The notes beneath the pieces were generated by a model. The model had not been told where the DNA came from and did no database searches. It saw nothing but the letters and a program-made list of their open reading frames with translations. This document shows, one piece after another, positions 1-7,341 of a stretch of DNA of 12,370 bases (its first letter is position 1; each line of letters begins with the position of its first letter). A program made the position numbers and the translations under genes. The DNA lies in the NCBI GenBank assembly GCA_003152555.1, contig PMAL01000064.1, positions 346 through 12,715 of the forward strand, in the 5' to 3' direction. Source of the stretch: Acidimicrobiaceae bacterium (GTDB taxonomy: Bacteria; Actinomycetota; Acidimicrobiia; Acidimicrobiales; RAAP-2).

Positions 1-726
1 CGCAGCCATCACGGCCTGCTCGTTGAACCGCTCAACCGTCACCAGTGGCTGGCGGCACACGGCGGAGCGCATCAGCATCGAGAACCCCCCGACATGGTGC
101 GGGCTGAGGCACAGGAGCCACCGCTCCCCTGCGACCGATCGTAGACTGGCCCGACAACCGCGTGCGGAGGCAAGCTGGTTGGCAACTGTCAGCGACACCG
201 GCTTGGGCTCGCCGGTAGTCCCTGAGGTGAAGAGCAGCCCGAGTTCGCTCCCACGGCGGACCTGGGATGGCCCTGGCCCTCCAGCCCCGGCGCCAAGCTC
301 CAGCAGCTCCGCGAACGCAGCCACCCGTGCGGGGGCATCGGGAGTACTCGAGTGCTCCTCAGGCTGGCTCGGCTCGACGATCAGGGCGGGCCGGGCCACC
401 TCGAGTTGGCGCTGGAGGTCGGGGGCGGGAGCCCGGCCCGAAAGGGGCACCAGGGAAGCCCCGGCACGAAGGCACCCGTGTAGCAGCGAGGCTACGTCAG
501 AGCGCGCCAGACCGATGGCGGCGACCCGGTCGCCGGCCCTTACCCCCAGCTGGAGCATCCCCGCCGCCACCCGCGTCGCCCTGGCGTCCAGCTCCGACCA
601 GCTCAAGGTCCGGCCGCTGTCGGAGTCGGCCAGTGCCAGCCCCGCCGGATCGAGCTCAGATGCGCTCCCGAGCGGCTCCCTCACTCGGCCACGGCCCTGC
701 CTAAACTTGGTGGTCGTCGTAGTCAT
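1..726 (-). CDS. menE: o-succinylbenzoate-CoA ligase MenE, N-terminal part (runs off left edge)
   Basis: The minus strand is open from an ATG at 726-724 to base 1, giving 242 residues without a stop; the C-terminal half lies outside the window. The protein belongs to the AMP-forming acyl-CoA synthetase family. The phosphate-binding A3 motif TSGTTGEPK is at residues 167-175. A following S-P-H-H-V-G-G segment at 208-214 matches the substrate-side motif of MenE-type ligases. MenE adenylates o-succinylbenzoate and joins it to CoA, giving the substrate of MenB, whose gene is divergent 18 bases away. Specificity is inferred mainly from this context. A GGAG lies upstream of the ATG, but only 2 bases separate them, so the exact start is uncertain. 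Composition is odd: Gly is mostly GGG and Arg often CGG or AGG, unlike the genes to the right. Another acyl-CoA ligase is the main alternative. Confidence 0.8.
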   Translation of the reverse strand, partial: MTTTTTKFRQGRGRVREPLGSASELDPAGLALADSDSGRTLSWSELDARATRVAAGMLQLGVRAGDRVAAIGLARSDVASLLHGCLRAGASLVPLSGRAPAPDLQRQLEVARPALIVEPSQPEEHSSTPDAPARVAAFAELLELGAGAGGPGPSQVRRGSELGLLFTSGTTGEPKPVSLTVANQLASARGCRASLRSVAGERWLLCLSPHHVGGFSMLMRSAVCRQPLVTVERFNEQAVMAA

Positions 727-732
727 ATCTCC

Positions 733-737
733 AAGGA
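733..737 (+). promoter_or_regulatory. Ribosome binding site that fixes the TTG start of menB
   Basis: AAGGA ends 7 bases before TTG at 745. The ATG at 737 gives only three codons before a stop (ATG CTT ACT TGA), so TTG 745 is the usable start. The whole gap to the divergent menE start is 18 bases. Confidence 0.6.
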
Positions 738-744
738 TGCTTAC

Positions 745-1575
745 TTGATCAACTGGGAAAGCGGCGCCTCCTATAAGGACATCCTCTACCAGCAAACCGG
801 GGCCATCGCCAAGATCACGATCAACCGGCCGAAGAAGCGCAACGCGTTTCGCCCTCAGACGCTGTTCGAGCTCGCGAGCGCCTTCGAACATGCTCGCGAC
901 GACATCACGGTAGGTGCGATCATCCTTACCGGGGCCGGTCCCGACGCGTTTTGTTCGGGCGGCGATCAGAGCATTCGTGGCGACGATGGCTACATGGGCG
1001 AAGACGACGTGGCGCGTCAGGGTGTGGGCCGCTTGAACGTGCTTGATCTCCAGATTCAGATTCGGCGACTGCCTAAGCCCGTCGTCGCGTCAATCGCCGG
1101 CTACGCGATCGGTGGTGGTCACATCTTGCATCTGGTGTGTGATCTTTCCATTGCTGCGGACAACGCGCGTTTCGGGCAGACGGGTCCGCTGGTGGGTTCC
1201 TTCGATGGCGGTTACGGTTCGTCGCTGCTCGCGCGCACCATTGGCGCCAAGCGGGCCAAAGAAGTCTGGTTCCTGTGCCGCCAGTACGACGCGGCGACGG
1301 CGCTCGAGTGGGGACTCGTCAATACGGTGGTGCCCCTCGACGACCTTGAACGAGAGACGATCGCCTGGTGCCGACAGATCTTGACCTTGTCGCCGATTGC
1401 GCTGCGAATGATCAAGGCCGGCTTTAATGCTGCCGACGACGGGCTCGCCGGTGTTCAACAACTCGCCGGCGACGCGACCATGTTGTTCTACATGTCCGAA
1501 GAGGGACAAGAGGGCCGCAACGCCTACGTCGAGCACCGTAAGCCCGACTTCTCGAAGTTCCCCAAGCGTCCGTGA
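745..1575 (+). CDS. menB: 1,4-dihydroxy-2-naphthoyl-CoA synthase MenB
   Basis: A crotonase-fold enzyme of 276 aa that closes the naphthoquinone ring by converting o-succinylbenzoyl-CoA to 1,4-dihydroxy-2-naphthoyl-CoA in the cytoplasm. Visible marks are SGGDQ at 71-75 and AGYAIGGGH at 118-126, which form the oxyanion hole, GQTGP at 144-148, GSFDGGYGS at 151-159, and a C-terminal FYMSEEGQEGRNA stretch followed by PDFSKF. The length matches E. coli MenB (285 aa). Gly147 in GQTGP corresponds to E. coli Gly156, the mark of bicarbonate-dependent type I MenB. M. tuberculosis and other type II enzymes carry Asp there. The start is TTG 745, chosen from the AAGGA upstream. The stop overlaps the menA start by 4 bases, so the two are probably co-transcribed and translationally coupled. 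Any promoter must lie inside the divergent menE coding region. Confidence 0.96.
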   Translation: MINWESGASYKDILYQQTGAIAKITINRPKKRNAFRPQTLFELASAFEHARDDITVGAIILTGAGPDAFCSGGDQSIRGDDGYMGEDDVARQGVGRLNVLDLQIQIRRLPKPVVASIAGYAIGGGHILHLVCDLSIAADNARFGQTGPLVGSFDGGYGSSLLARTIGAKRAKEVWFLCRQYDAATALEWGLVNTVVPLDDLERETIAWCRQILTLSPIALRMIKAGFNAADDGLAGVQQLAGDATMLFYMSEEGQEGRNAYVEHRKPDFSKFPKRP

Positions 1576-2441
1576 CGCAAGTACCGGGTCCGTATCGTCG
1601 CTGGGTCTTGGCGGCGCGACCGCGTACGCTGCCCGCGGCGTTGGTGCCGGTCTTTGTTGGTGCGGCGCTCGTGCGCCCCGCATCGATCAACTGGCTTAAC
1701 AGCGCGCTGTGCGTCGTAGTAGCCCTGGCGCTGCAAATTGGCACGAACTTCGCCAACGATTATTCCGACGGCATCCGCGGCACCGATGAAGTTCGCGTGG
1801 GGCCATTTCGCCTGGCGGCTTCAAAATTGGTGCCCGCCTCGCGGGTGCGAACTGTCGCGGTTACGTGGTTCCTGTTAGCCGGTTTCGTTGGATTGTGGTT
1901 GGCCTCTCGCACGTCGTGGTGGCTGCTGCTCGTGGGCTTCACCGCCATTCTGGCCGGATGGTTCTATACGGGCGGCCCGAAGCCCTACGGCTACTTCGGC
2001 TTCGGTGAACTCTTCGTGATGATCTACTTCGGATTTGTCGCGACCGTGGGCACCAGCTACGTGCAGCACCGGACGATTCCGTCTTCCGCGTGGTGGTTTG
2101 GTCTCGCTACCGGCGCCATGGCCTGCGCGCTACTAGAAGCCAATAACCTTCGCGATGTTGATGGCGATCGCGCGGCAGGCAAGAAGACGTTGGCCGCGAG
2201 ACTCGGTCGTCGTCGCGCGCCGTGGCTGTACGTGCTCTGTGTGCTCTTGACGGTTGCGGGCATCGTCGTGGGTGGCGAGGGGCTCGCCGCCGCCGTGGCG
2301 CTGGCGCTTTATATCCGTCCGCTACAGATTGCGTTCTCTGCGCGAACGGGACGTGAGTTGATTCCTCTCTTACAGAATTCCGCCAAATGCCAGCTGATAG
2401 TGGGCGCGTTCCTGGTTGGGTCGTTCTGGATTACGCGTTAG
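1572..2441 (+). CDS. menA: 1,4-dihydroxy-2-naphthoate polyprenyltransferase MenA
   Basis: An integral membrane prenyltransferase of the UbiA family, 289 aa. It attaches a polyprenyl chain to 1,4-dihydroxy-2-naphthoate, giving demethylmenaquinone at the cytoplasmic membrane. The first Asp-rich motif is NDYSDGIRGTD at residues 62-72 and the second is NNLRDVDGD at 191-199; both bind the Mg-diphosphate of the donor. YTGGPKPYGY at 132-141 is typical of MenA. Several hydrophobic helices are evident, for example around 22-34, 94-110, 116-131 and 218-247. The GTG start overlaps the menB TGA (GTGA), and no Shine-Dalgarno is visible, so translation probably depends on coupling. The TAG stop overlaps the stop of convergent menH by 4 bases. 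The thioesterase that releases DHNA from CoA is not seen in the window. Confidence 0.95.
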   Translation: MTQVPGPYRRWVLAARPRTLPAALVPVFVGAALVRPASINWLNSALCVVVALALQIGTNFANDYSDGIRGTDEVRVGPFRLAASKLVPASRVRTVAVTWFLLAGFVGLWLASRTSWWLLLVGFTAILAGWFYTGGPKPYGYFGFGELFVMIYFGFVATVGTSYVQHRTIPSSAWWFGLATGAMACALLEANNLRDVDGDRAAGKKTLAARLGRRRAPWLYVLCVLLTVAGIVVGGEGLAAAVALALYIRPLQIAFSARTGRELIPLLQNSAKCQLIVGAFLVGSFWITR

Positions 2442-3187
2442 CTGGCCAAGAAATCGGCGACCATGGCCGCCGTTCTTTCGGGTTGCTCTAGCTGGGCTGC
2501 GTGCCCGGCACCGTCGATGAGTTGAAATGTTGCCCCGGGCACGCCGAGCTGAATTGCCTTGGCTTCGGCGCTGAATTTGTGGTCGTTCGCCCCCGCCAAC
2601 GCCAGTGTCGTTGAACCAATTGTCGCGAGCACGGGTTGGAGCCACGCCTGCGTGCCGGTGCCAGCCAGTCGCAGCGAGTTCGATAGACCCTGCGCGTACG
2701 AACTTCGTGCCGCTCGCTCAAGGGGGTCGACGGGAAGTGCCGCGAACATGGGTTGGGCGAGCCACTCGTCGAGAAACGCCGACGCACCGATCTCAAGGAT
2801 CCGTTGTGCCAGGGCCTCGTCACGCGCCCGGCGTTCGGCCCGTTCTGCCTCATTCTTGATCCCACGCGTCGCACCGATGAGGACCAAGCGTTTGATTCGT
2901 TCGGGATGACGCAGGGCGATGTGTAGCGCCACTCGGGCGCCGAAGGAGTAGCCGCCCAGCGCGACGGGCCCGTCGGGCAGGACCTCGGCCACCAAATCGG
3001 CGGTCTCTTCTAACGTCGCTTCAACCTCGTGTGCCGAGCCGTGACCGGGTAGGTCAAGTGTCAGGAGTTCGTTAGCACCTGCCAGAATGGAACGGAACTG
3101 GTGTGCCGAGGCCCTGGTCTGGGTGAAGCCGTGCAGCCAGACGAAGGCCGGGCCGGCACCTTCGCGTTGGACACTGAGGAGTGACAT
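2438..3187 (-). CDS. menH: 2-succinyl-6-hydroxy-2,4-cyclohexadiene-1-carboxylate synthase MenH
   Basis: An alpha/beta-hydrolase fold protein of 249 aa. MenH removes pyruvate from the MenD product SEPHCHC to give SHCHC. Visible are the oxyanion-region motif WLHGF at 17-21, LDLPGHG at 44-50, the nucleophile elbow GYSFGAR with Ser81, a likely acid Asp202 in AGAND, and His229 in GAGHA. Arg85 after the nucleophile matches the conserved Arg of MenH (E. coli S-L-G-G-R). Other alpha/beta hydrolases share the triad, so the assignment also leans on adjacency to menD. The ATG at 3187 overlaps the menD start region head to head. No Shine-Dalgarno is visible; a TANNNT box (TACGCT, 3196-3201 on the minus strand) lies 8 bases upstream, so a leaderless mRNA is possible. 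Its stop overlaps the menA stop. Confidence 0.88.
   Translation of the reverse strand: MSLLSVQREGAGPAFVWLHGFTQTRASAHQFRSILAGANELLTLDLPGHGSAHEVEATLEETADLVAEVLPDGPVALGGYSFGARVALHIALRHPERIKRLVLIGATRGIKNEAERAERRARDEALAQRILEIGASAFLDEWLAQPMFAALPVDPLERAARSSYAQGLSNSLRLAGTGTQAWLQPVLATIGSTTLALAGANDHKFSAEAKAIQLGVPGATFQLIDGAGHAAQLEQPERTAAMVADFLAS
3176..3181 (+). promoter_or_regulatory. Shine-Dalgarno that selects the TTG start of menD
   Basis: GAGGAG at 3176-3181 is followed by a 5-base spacer and TTG at 3187. The alternative GTG start at 3181 would share its first base with this Shine-Dalgarno, leaving no spacing, so TTG is favoured. Confidence 0.6.
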
Positions 3188-4854
3188 TGCAACAGAGCGT
3201 ACCGAGCCCGAACGACGTCCAGGCGACCTACGCCGCGACGCTGGTTGACGAGTGGTGCCGGGCCGGTCTCAAGGATGTCGTGATTTGTCCAGGTTCTCGC
3301 TCCACGCCGCTCGCGATGGCCGCCGCGTCGCGCAGCGAACTGCGCGTGCACGTGCGCCTCGACGAGCGCAGTGCAGGCTTCTTTGCGCTGGGACGGGCGC
3401 TCGTGACCAAGACGCCTGTGGCCATCGTCGTCACCAGCGGCACGGCCGCAGCTGAATTGCACGCGGTCGTAGCCGAAGCCGATCTGGCCAACGTACCGCT
3501 CTTGATTTTGACGGCCGATCGCCCCGAAGAGTTGCACGGAGTGGGCGCACCGCAAACAATTGAGCAGGGACACCTCTACGGCGAGATGGTCCGGCGATTC
3601 GAAGACCCCGGCGTCGCCCAGTTCGACCAGGCATCCACGTGGCGCGACGTGGCGAGCGCGCTCTGGCTCGACGCGGCCGGGCGGCGCGGCGCGTGCGGAC
3701 CGGTGCACCTCAACGCCGCTTTTCGAGAACCGTTGGTCGGGACACCGTGTGACCTGCCTGCACCGCGAAGGGCGTCGGCTGGAAGCGTAGTGCGGGACGT
3801 CGAAGTACCGGAATTAACCGTCAACGGTCAACGCGTGCTGGCGGTCGTGGGTTTGGGTGTTGACCTCGAGACGGTCGAACACTGCCTGGCGCTTGATTGG
3901 GTGGTGGTGGGAGACGCGACCGCGCGATCGACGCTGGCCTACTTTGATCCGCTCCTGCGCGACCAAGAATTTGTCAAACTTGTTACACCCGACCTCGTGG
4001 TGCGCATCGGCGGTCTGCCGGCGTCGAAAGTACTGCAAGAACAACTGAAGCGGTGGTCCACACGAACGGTCGCCCTGCGCGGCGCCGGCGATGTCGCTGA
4101 TCCCGACCGAATCGTGAGCGAGTCACTGGGTGGTCTGCCTCATCGGGATGTCGCGAGTCTGCGAGGTAGCAGTACGTACGCCGCGTTCTGGCGTGAAGCG
4201 TCGACGCGTGTCGGCGAGTGGTTGGCCGCACAGGAAGGTGATGGCGTCACGCTCGATGAGCCGCACGTGGCCAGAGCAGTGGTTGAAGCGAGCAGCCACT
4301 TTGGGGTGCCGCTGGTCATTGGTTCGTCGATGCCGGTGCGTGACGTCGAATGGTTCTCGCCCTCTCGAGAGAGTCCCACATTTGCCAATCGAGGCGCCAA
4401 CGGAATCGATGGTGTGGTGTCAACCGCGTTAGGTGTGGCCGCGGGAGATCGAGGCCTCGGATTGGTGGGAGACCTTACCCTGCTGCACGACGTGTCCGCG
4501 TTGGTTGACGGTTTGGGTGAGCTCGGCGGAAGTTGTGTGCTCGTGGTGGCCAACAACCACGGGGGAGGGATATTCTCCTTTTTGCCGCAGGCTGGACTGC
4601 TCAACGAAGAGCGCTTTGAACAACTCTTTGGTACGCCGCGCGATCACAACCTCGCCGCCATCGCCGAAGCATTCGGCTACGCCAGCGTGACGGTTACGAC
4701 TCGTGGCGAGTTGGACGCCGTCATCGCGACGGGGTTAGATCGCCCGGGTCTCACCGTGGTGATTGCCCAGGTGCCGACGCGTCAAGAGAACGTTCGTCGC
4801 CACGATGTGCTCAATCACGCGATCAGTCAGTGTTGGCGCTCGGAGCGATCGTGA
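3187..4854 (+). CDS. menD: 2-succinyl-5-enolpyruvyl-6-hydroxy-3-cyclohexene-1-carboxylate synthase MenD
   Basis: A thiamin diphosphate and Mg-dependent enzyme, 555 aa from TTG 3187 (557 aa from GTG 3181). It commits isochorismate to menaquinone by adding the succinyl-semialdehyde unit from 2-oxoglutarate. Numbered from TTG, the N-terminal pyrimidine domain has ICPGSRSTPLA near residue 33 and DERSAGF with catalytic Glu60. The middle domain is less conserved, as usual. The C-terminal pyrophosphate domain has RGANGIDG and GDLTLLHD, with metal-ligand Asp429, followed by NNHGGGIF. MenD lacks the canonical GDG of other ThDP enzymes, so this form is expected. The stop overlaps the ccdA start (GTGA), implying an operon. 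An in-frame stop at 3175-3177 excludes any start further upstream. Confidence 0.96.
   Translation: MQQSVPSPNDVQATYAATLVDEWCRAGLKDVVICPGSRSTPLAMAAASRSELRVHVRLDERSAGFFALGRALVTKTPVAIVVTSGTAAAELHAVVAEADLANVPLLILTADRPEELHGVGAPQTIEQGHLYGEMVRRFEDPGVAQFDQASTWRDVASALWLDAAGRRGACGPVHLNAAFREPLVGTPCDLPAPRRASAGSVVRDVEVPELTVNGQRVLAVVGLGVDLETVEHCLALDWVVVGDATARSTLAYFDPLLRDQEFVKLVTPDLVVRIGGLPASKVLQEQLKRWSTRTVALRGAGDVADPDRIVSESLGGLPHRDVASLRGSSTYAAFWREASTRVGEWLAAQEGDGVTLDEPHVARAVVEASSHFGVPLVIGSSMPVRDVEWFSPSRESPTFANRGANGIDGVVSTALGVAAGDRGLGLVGDLTLLHDVSALVDGLGELGGSCVLVVANNHGGGIFSFLPQAGLLNEERFEQLFGTPRDHNLAAIAEAFGYASVTVTTRGELDAVIATGLDRPGLTVVIAQVPTRQENVRRHDVLNHAISQCWRSERS
4842..4845 (+). promoter_or_regulatory. Shine-Dalgarno that selects the GTG 4851 start of ccdA
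   Basis: GGAG at 4842-4845 with a 5-base spacer precedes GTG 4851, inside the 3' end of menD. It supports this start over GTG 4830 or TTG 4833 in the same frame. Confidence 0.55.
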
Positions 4855-5594
4855 TCGCGGCGCTGCCGGCATCGTTTCTTGTTGATTTCCCAGTTGCTTT
4901 CGCGGCCGGGTTTGTCTCCTTCGCATCTCCGTGCGTCTTGCCGCTCGTGCCGGGCTACGTGGCCTTCCTCAGCGGAGCCACGGGAAGTTTGGACGGCAAG
5001 TCCACTCGCGGACGAGCGATCATCGGTGCCTTGGCGTTCGTGCTCGGATTTGCGCTCGTGTACGTAAGTTTTGGTGCCCTCTTTGGCAAGGTCGGAAGTG
5101 ATCTGAAGACGCACCAGCGGCTGCTCGAAGAGATTTTTGGTGTGGTCACAATATTCCTGGGCCTGTTTTTCGCGGGGTGGTGGCCCTCGTCGTGGCTGGA
5201 ACGTGACGTGCGCTTTCACCACGTGCCGCGCGTCTCGGTGCTCGGTGCGGCGACGCTGGGATTCACCTTCGCCCTGGGCTGGACGCCGTGCATAGGTCCA
5301 ACGCTGACCGGCATACTTGTTCTGTCGTATTCGACTTCAGGCGCCTCGGACGTTCGTGGTTCGATCCTCGCCTTCGTCTACTGCCTGGGTCTGGGCTTGC
5401 CCTTCATCGTTGCGGCGATGGCGACCGAGTGGATGGCCACGGTGTCCCTGTGGTTGCGTCGTCACCACACTCTCATCGGTCGCATCGGCGGCATCATGCT
5501 GATTCTCATTGGCGTGGCCGAGGTCACGGGCGCGTGGCAGAGCTTCGTACTGTGGCTCCAGACGCACGTGCCCGTCACCACCGCTCCGTTCTAG
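4851..5594 (+). CDS. ccdA: Cytochrome c biogenesis protein CcdA (thiol-disulfide transporter)
   Basis: A polytopic membrane protein of 247 aa of the CcdA/DsbD-beta family. It passes electrons from cytoplasmic thioredoxin to periplasm-side thioredoxin-like proteins, mostly for heme attachment to cytochrome c. The two redox cysteines sit in their usual motifs, SPCVLPLVPGY (Cys28) and TPCIGPTL (Cys147), at the start of the two inverted halves. About six hydrophobic helices are visible. GTG 4851 overlaps the menD stop by 4 bases and has a GGAG Shine-Dalgarno; the frame could also open at GTG 4830. Coupling to menD suggests co-expression of menaquinone and cytochrome c maturation. ResA/ResB/ResC partners are not in the window. 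The stop is 26 bases before tyrS. Confidence 0.92.
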   Translation: MIAALPASFLVDFPVAFAAGFVSFASPCVLPLVPGYVAFLSGATGSLDGKSTRGRAIIGALAFVLGFALVYVSFGALFGKVGSDLKTHQRLLEEIFGVVTIFLGLFFAGWWPSSWLERDVRFHHVPRVSVLGAATLGFTFALGWTPCIGPTLTGILVLSYSTSGASDVRGSILAFVYCLGLGLPFIVAAMATEWMATVSLWLRRHHTLIGRIGGIMLILIGVAEVTGAWQSFVLWLQTHVPVTTAPF

Positions 5595-5608
5595 ATAACG
5601 CCGCCCCG

Positions 5609-5614
5609 TAGACT
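5609..5614 (+). promoter_or_regulatory. Predicted -10 box for leaderless tyrS transcript
   Basis: TAGACT followed by 6 bases (GGGGCC) and then ATG 5621. The same hexamer and spacing precede nfu at 8673. Transcription would start at or next to the ATG, and no Shine-Dalgarno is needed. No good -35 is visible at the expected position. Confidence 0.6.
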
Positions 5615-5620
5615 GGGGCC

Positions 5621-6904
5621 ATGAAACTAAGTGATGACTGGCACTTTCGGGGCCTGGTGCACCAGGTAACCGACGTCGGCGTACTCGCGCGCCTCGACCA
5701 GGGCGGCGTCACGGCGTATGCGGGATTTGACCCAACGGCCACGTCGTTGCACCTCGGCAGTCTGCTGCCCATTTGCAATCTGCGTCGTCTCCAGGAGGGC
5801 GGGAACCGGCCCATCGCCCTGGCGGGCGGTGGCACCGGTCTCATTGGCGATCCCAGTTTTAAGGCAGTCGAGCGCAAACTGCTCGACATTGATCAGCTCG
5901 AGGCCAACATCGAGGGCATCCGCGAGCAACTGAGCCGCTTCCTCGATTTCTCAGCGGGCGCCGGCGCGTCCCAGGCGTTATTGCTCAACAACGCGACCTG
6001 GCTCACGACCGTCACGTTGACGGAATTTCTGCGTGACGTGGGCAAGCATTTCACCGTCAACCAGATGGTGGCGAAGGACTCGGTCAAGAGTCGCCTCGAC
6101 CGTGACGACGTGGGTCTCTCCTTCACCGAGTTCTCCTACATGTTGCTCCAGTCCTACGATTTTTTACGACTCAACATCGACCACGGCTGCACCTTGCAGT
6201 TGGGTGGGTCGGACCAGTGGGGCAATATCACTATGGGTACCGAGCTCATTCGCAAGGTCACCGGTGAGTCGGCCTACGGGCTCACGTCACCGCTGCTGTT
6301 GCGCGCCGATGGTGAGAAGTTCGGTAAATCCGAGGGCGGGAACGAGCACGTTTGGCTCGACGCGTCGATGACCTCGCCCTTCGCCCTGCATCAGTACTTG
6401 CTCAACTGCGATGACGTCGTCGCGCCGCAGATGCTTCGCTTCTTTACTTTCTTGGATCACGACACGATTGCGCACTTGGACGCAGCGATCGTCACCGCGC
6501 CACAGGAACGCGAGGCCCAACGCGCTCTCGCCAACGCAGTGGTCACCTTGGTGCACGGAGATATGGCCGCGATCGGCGCCGAACGAGCCGGTGAGGTCCT
6601 CTTCAGCGAAGAGATTGCCAGTCTCGACGAGGCCACGTTGCTCCAAGCCGTGGCCGACGCGCCCACCTCGACGATTGCGCGCAGCGAGCTGCTCGTCGGC
6701 ATCGACGCGGCGGAGCTACTGACGCGCTGTGAGCTGGCAAGTTCAAAGGGCGAGGCCCGGCGCTTCATTGAACAGGGTGGCGTCTACGTCAACAACGTAC
6801 GCATCGAACCATTGCAGCCGGTCACCCTGGCGAGCGCGTTGCACGATCACTACCTAGTGATCCGACGCGGTCGTCGTCAGATGCACCTCGTGGTTATTGC
6901 GTGA
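5621..6904 (+). CDS. tyrS: Tyrosyl-tRNA synthetase
   Basis: A class I aminoacyl-tRNA synthetase of 427 aa that charges tRNA-Tyr. GFDPTATSLHLGS at 35-47 holds the HIGH signature (HLGS). GSDQWGN at 196-202 is the tyrosine-site signature typical of TyrS. KFGKS at 233-237 is the KMSKS loop. An S4-like RNA-binding domain fills roughly the last 65 residues (CELASSKGEARRFI, then GGVYVNN). The size fits the bacterial short form. A TAGACT box with 6-base spacing sits before the ATG, so the mRNA is probably leaderless. There is no room for a T-box leader in the 26-base gap after ccdA. The final TGA overlaps the start of the lipoprotein gene by 4 bases. Confidence 0.97.
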   Translation: MKLSDDWHFRGLVHQVTDVGVLARLDQGGVTAYAGFDPTATSLHLGSLLPICNLRRLQEGGNRPIALAGGGTGLIGDPSFKAVERKLLDIDQLEANIEGIREQLSRFLDFSAGAGASQALLLNNATWLTTVTLTEFLRDVGKHFTVNQMVAKDSVKSRLDRDDVGLSFTEFSYMLLQSYDFLRLNIDHGCTLQLGGSDQWGNITMGTELIRKVTGESAYGLTSPLLLRADGEKFGKSEGGNEHVWLDASMTSPFALHQYLLNCDDVVAPQMLRFFTFLDHDTIAHLDAAIVTAPQEREAQRALANAVVTLVHGDMAAIGAERAGEVLFSEEIASLDEATLLQAVADAPTSTIARSELLVGIDAAELLTRCELASSKGEARRFIEQGGVYVNNVRIEPLQPVTLASALHDHYLVIRRGRRQMHLVVIA

Positions 6905-7341
6905 ACAAGGTTGCAGCGGCGCTGCTACTCGCCGGTCTCTGTCTCGCGGCCTGCGGAACTCAAAGCGTGGCAACTGCGATGCAGAACTGGATCAACCAAA
7001 GCGCGTTTCGACAGAACTTGCCGGTCCTGCTCAGGGACGTTCGTGACTCGGCCACGCAACTTCGTCGCAGCGGACCGGCGGGCAACAACCTGCACACCGT
7101 GTGCGCGGTGCTTGACGTCGACACCGAGTCGGCGAACGCGTCACTACCCACTCCCGATACGCAAGCCACGAACCTCTTATCAAAGGCGTATAACGATTTT
7201 GGCGCAGGCGCCAACAAGTGTTACGACGCCAATTCGAGCGCGAGCGCTCGCGCTGCGGCGCTCACGTGGCTCTCGCGCGGAGTGGCTGTGCTGTCCGAAG
7301 CCACGGCGCGCATCAACGTGGCTTCGGGCCGAGCCCCCTAA
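6901..7341 (+). CDS. Small predicted lipoprotein of unknown function
   Basis: A 146-aa protein I do not recognise. It starts with a short Lys-containing n-region and a hydrophobic stretch ending in the lipobox L-A-A-C at residues 15-18, so it is probably processed by signal peptidase II and anchored at Cys18. The mature part is small and Ala/Asn/Ser rich, with two further cysteines (68 and 107) that could pair outside the membrane. It looks helical, with DVRDSATQLRR and ARAAALTWLSR segments. GTG 6901 overlaps the tyrS TGA (GTGA) and no Shine-Dalgarno is visible, so it is probably translated by coupling to tyrS. Nothing in the sequence ties its job to tRNA charging. Its stop overlaps that of the convergent 75-aa gene. 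Confidence 0.75.
   Translation: MNKVAAALLLAGLCLAACGTQSVATAMQNWINQSAFRQNLPVLLRDVRDSATQLRRSGPAGNNLHTVCAVLDVDTESANASLPTPDTQATNLLSKAYNDFGAGANKCYDANSSASARAAALTWLSRGVAVLSEATARINVASGRAP

Noticed and set aside
142..147. TAGACT on the plus strand inside menE, same hexamer as the tyrS and nfu boxes
   Set aside because: No start codon of a credible gene lies 6-7 bases downstream, so it is probably chance.
23..748. Plus-strand open frame of 241 codons at the left end
   Set aside because: It lies antisense to menE, whose minus-strand frame has clear AMP-binding motifs; the plus-strand translation is Ser/Arg/Pro low-complexity.
1090..1683. 197-codon minus-strand frame opposite menB and menA
   Set aside because: It is a shadow of two well-identified genes, with no family motif of its own.
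4140..4604. 154-codon minus-strand frame inside menD
   Set aside because: Low-complexity translation antisense to the conserved C-terminal domain of MenD.
4830..4850. Upstream GTG/TTG starts for ccdA
   Set aside because: GTG 4851 has a GGAG with 5-base spacing and the common GTGA overlap with menD.
5595..5620. T-box leader upstream of tyrS
   Set aside because: Only 26 bases separate ccdA and tyrS, and a -10 box sits directly before the start.
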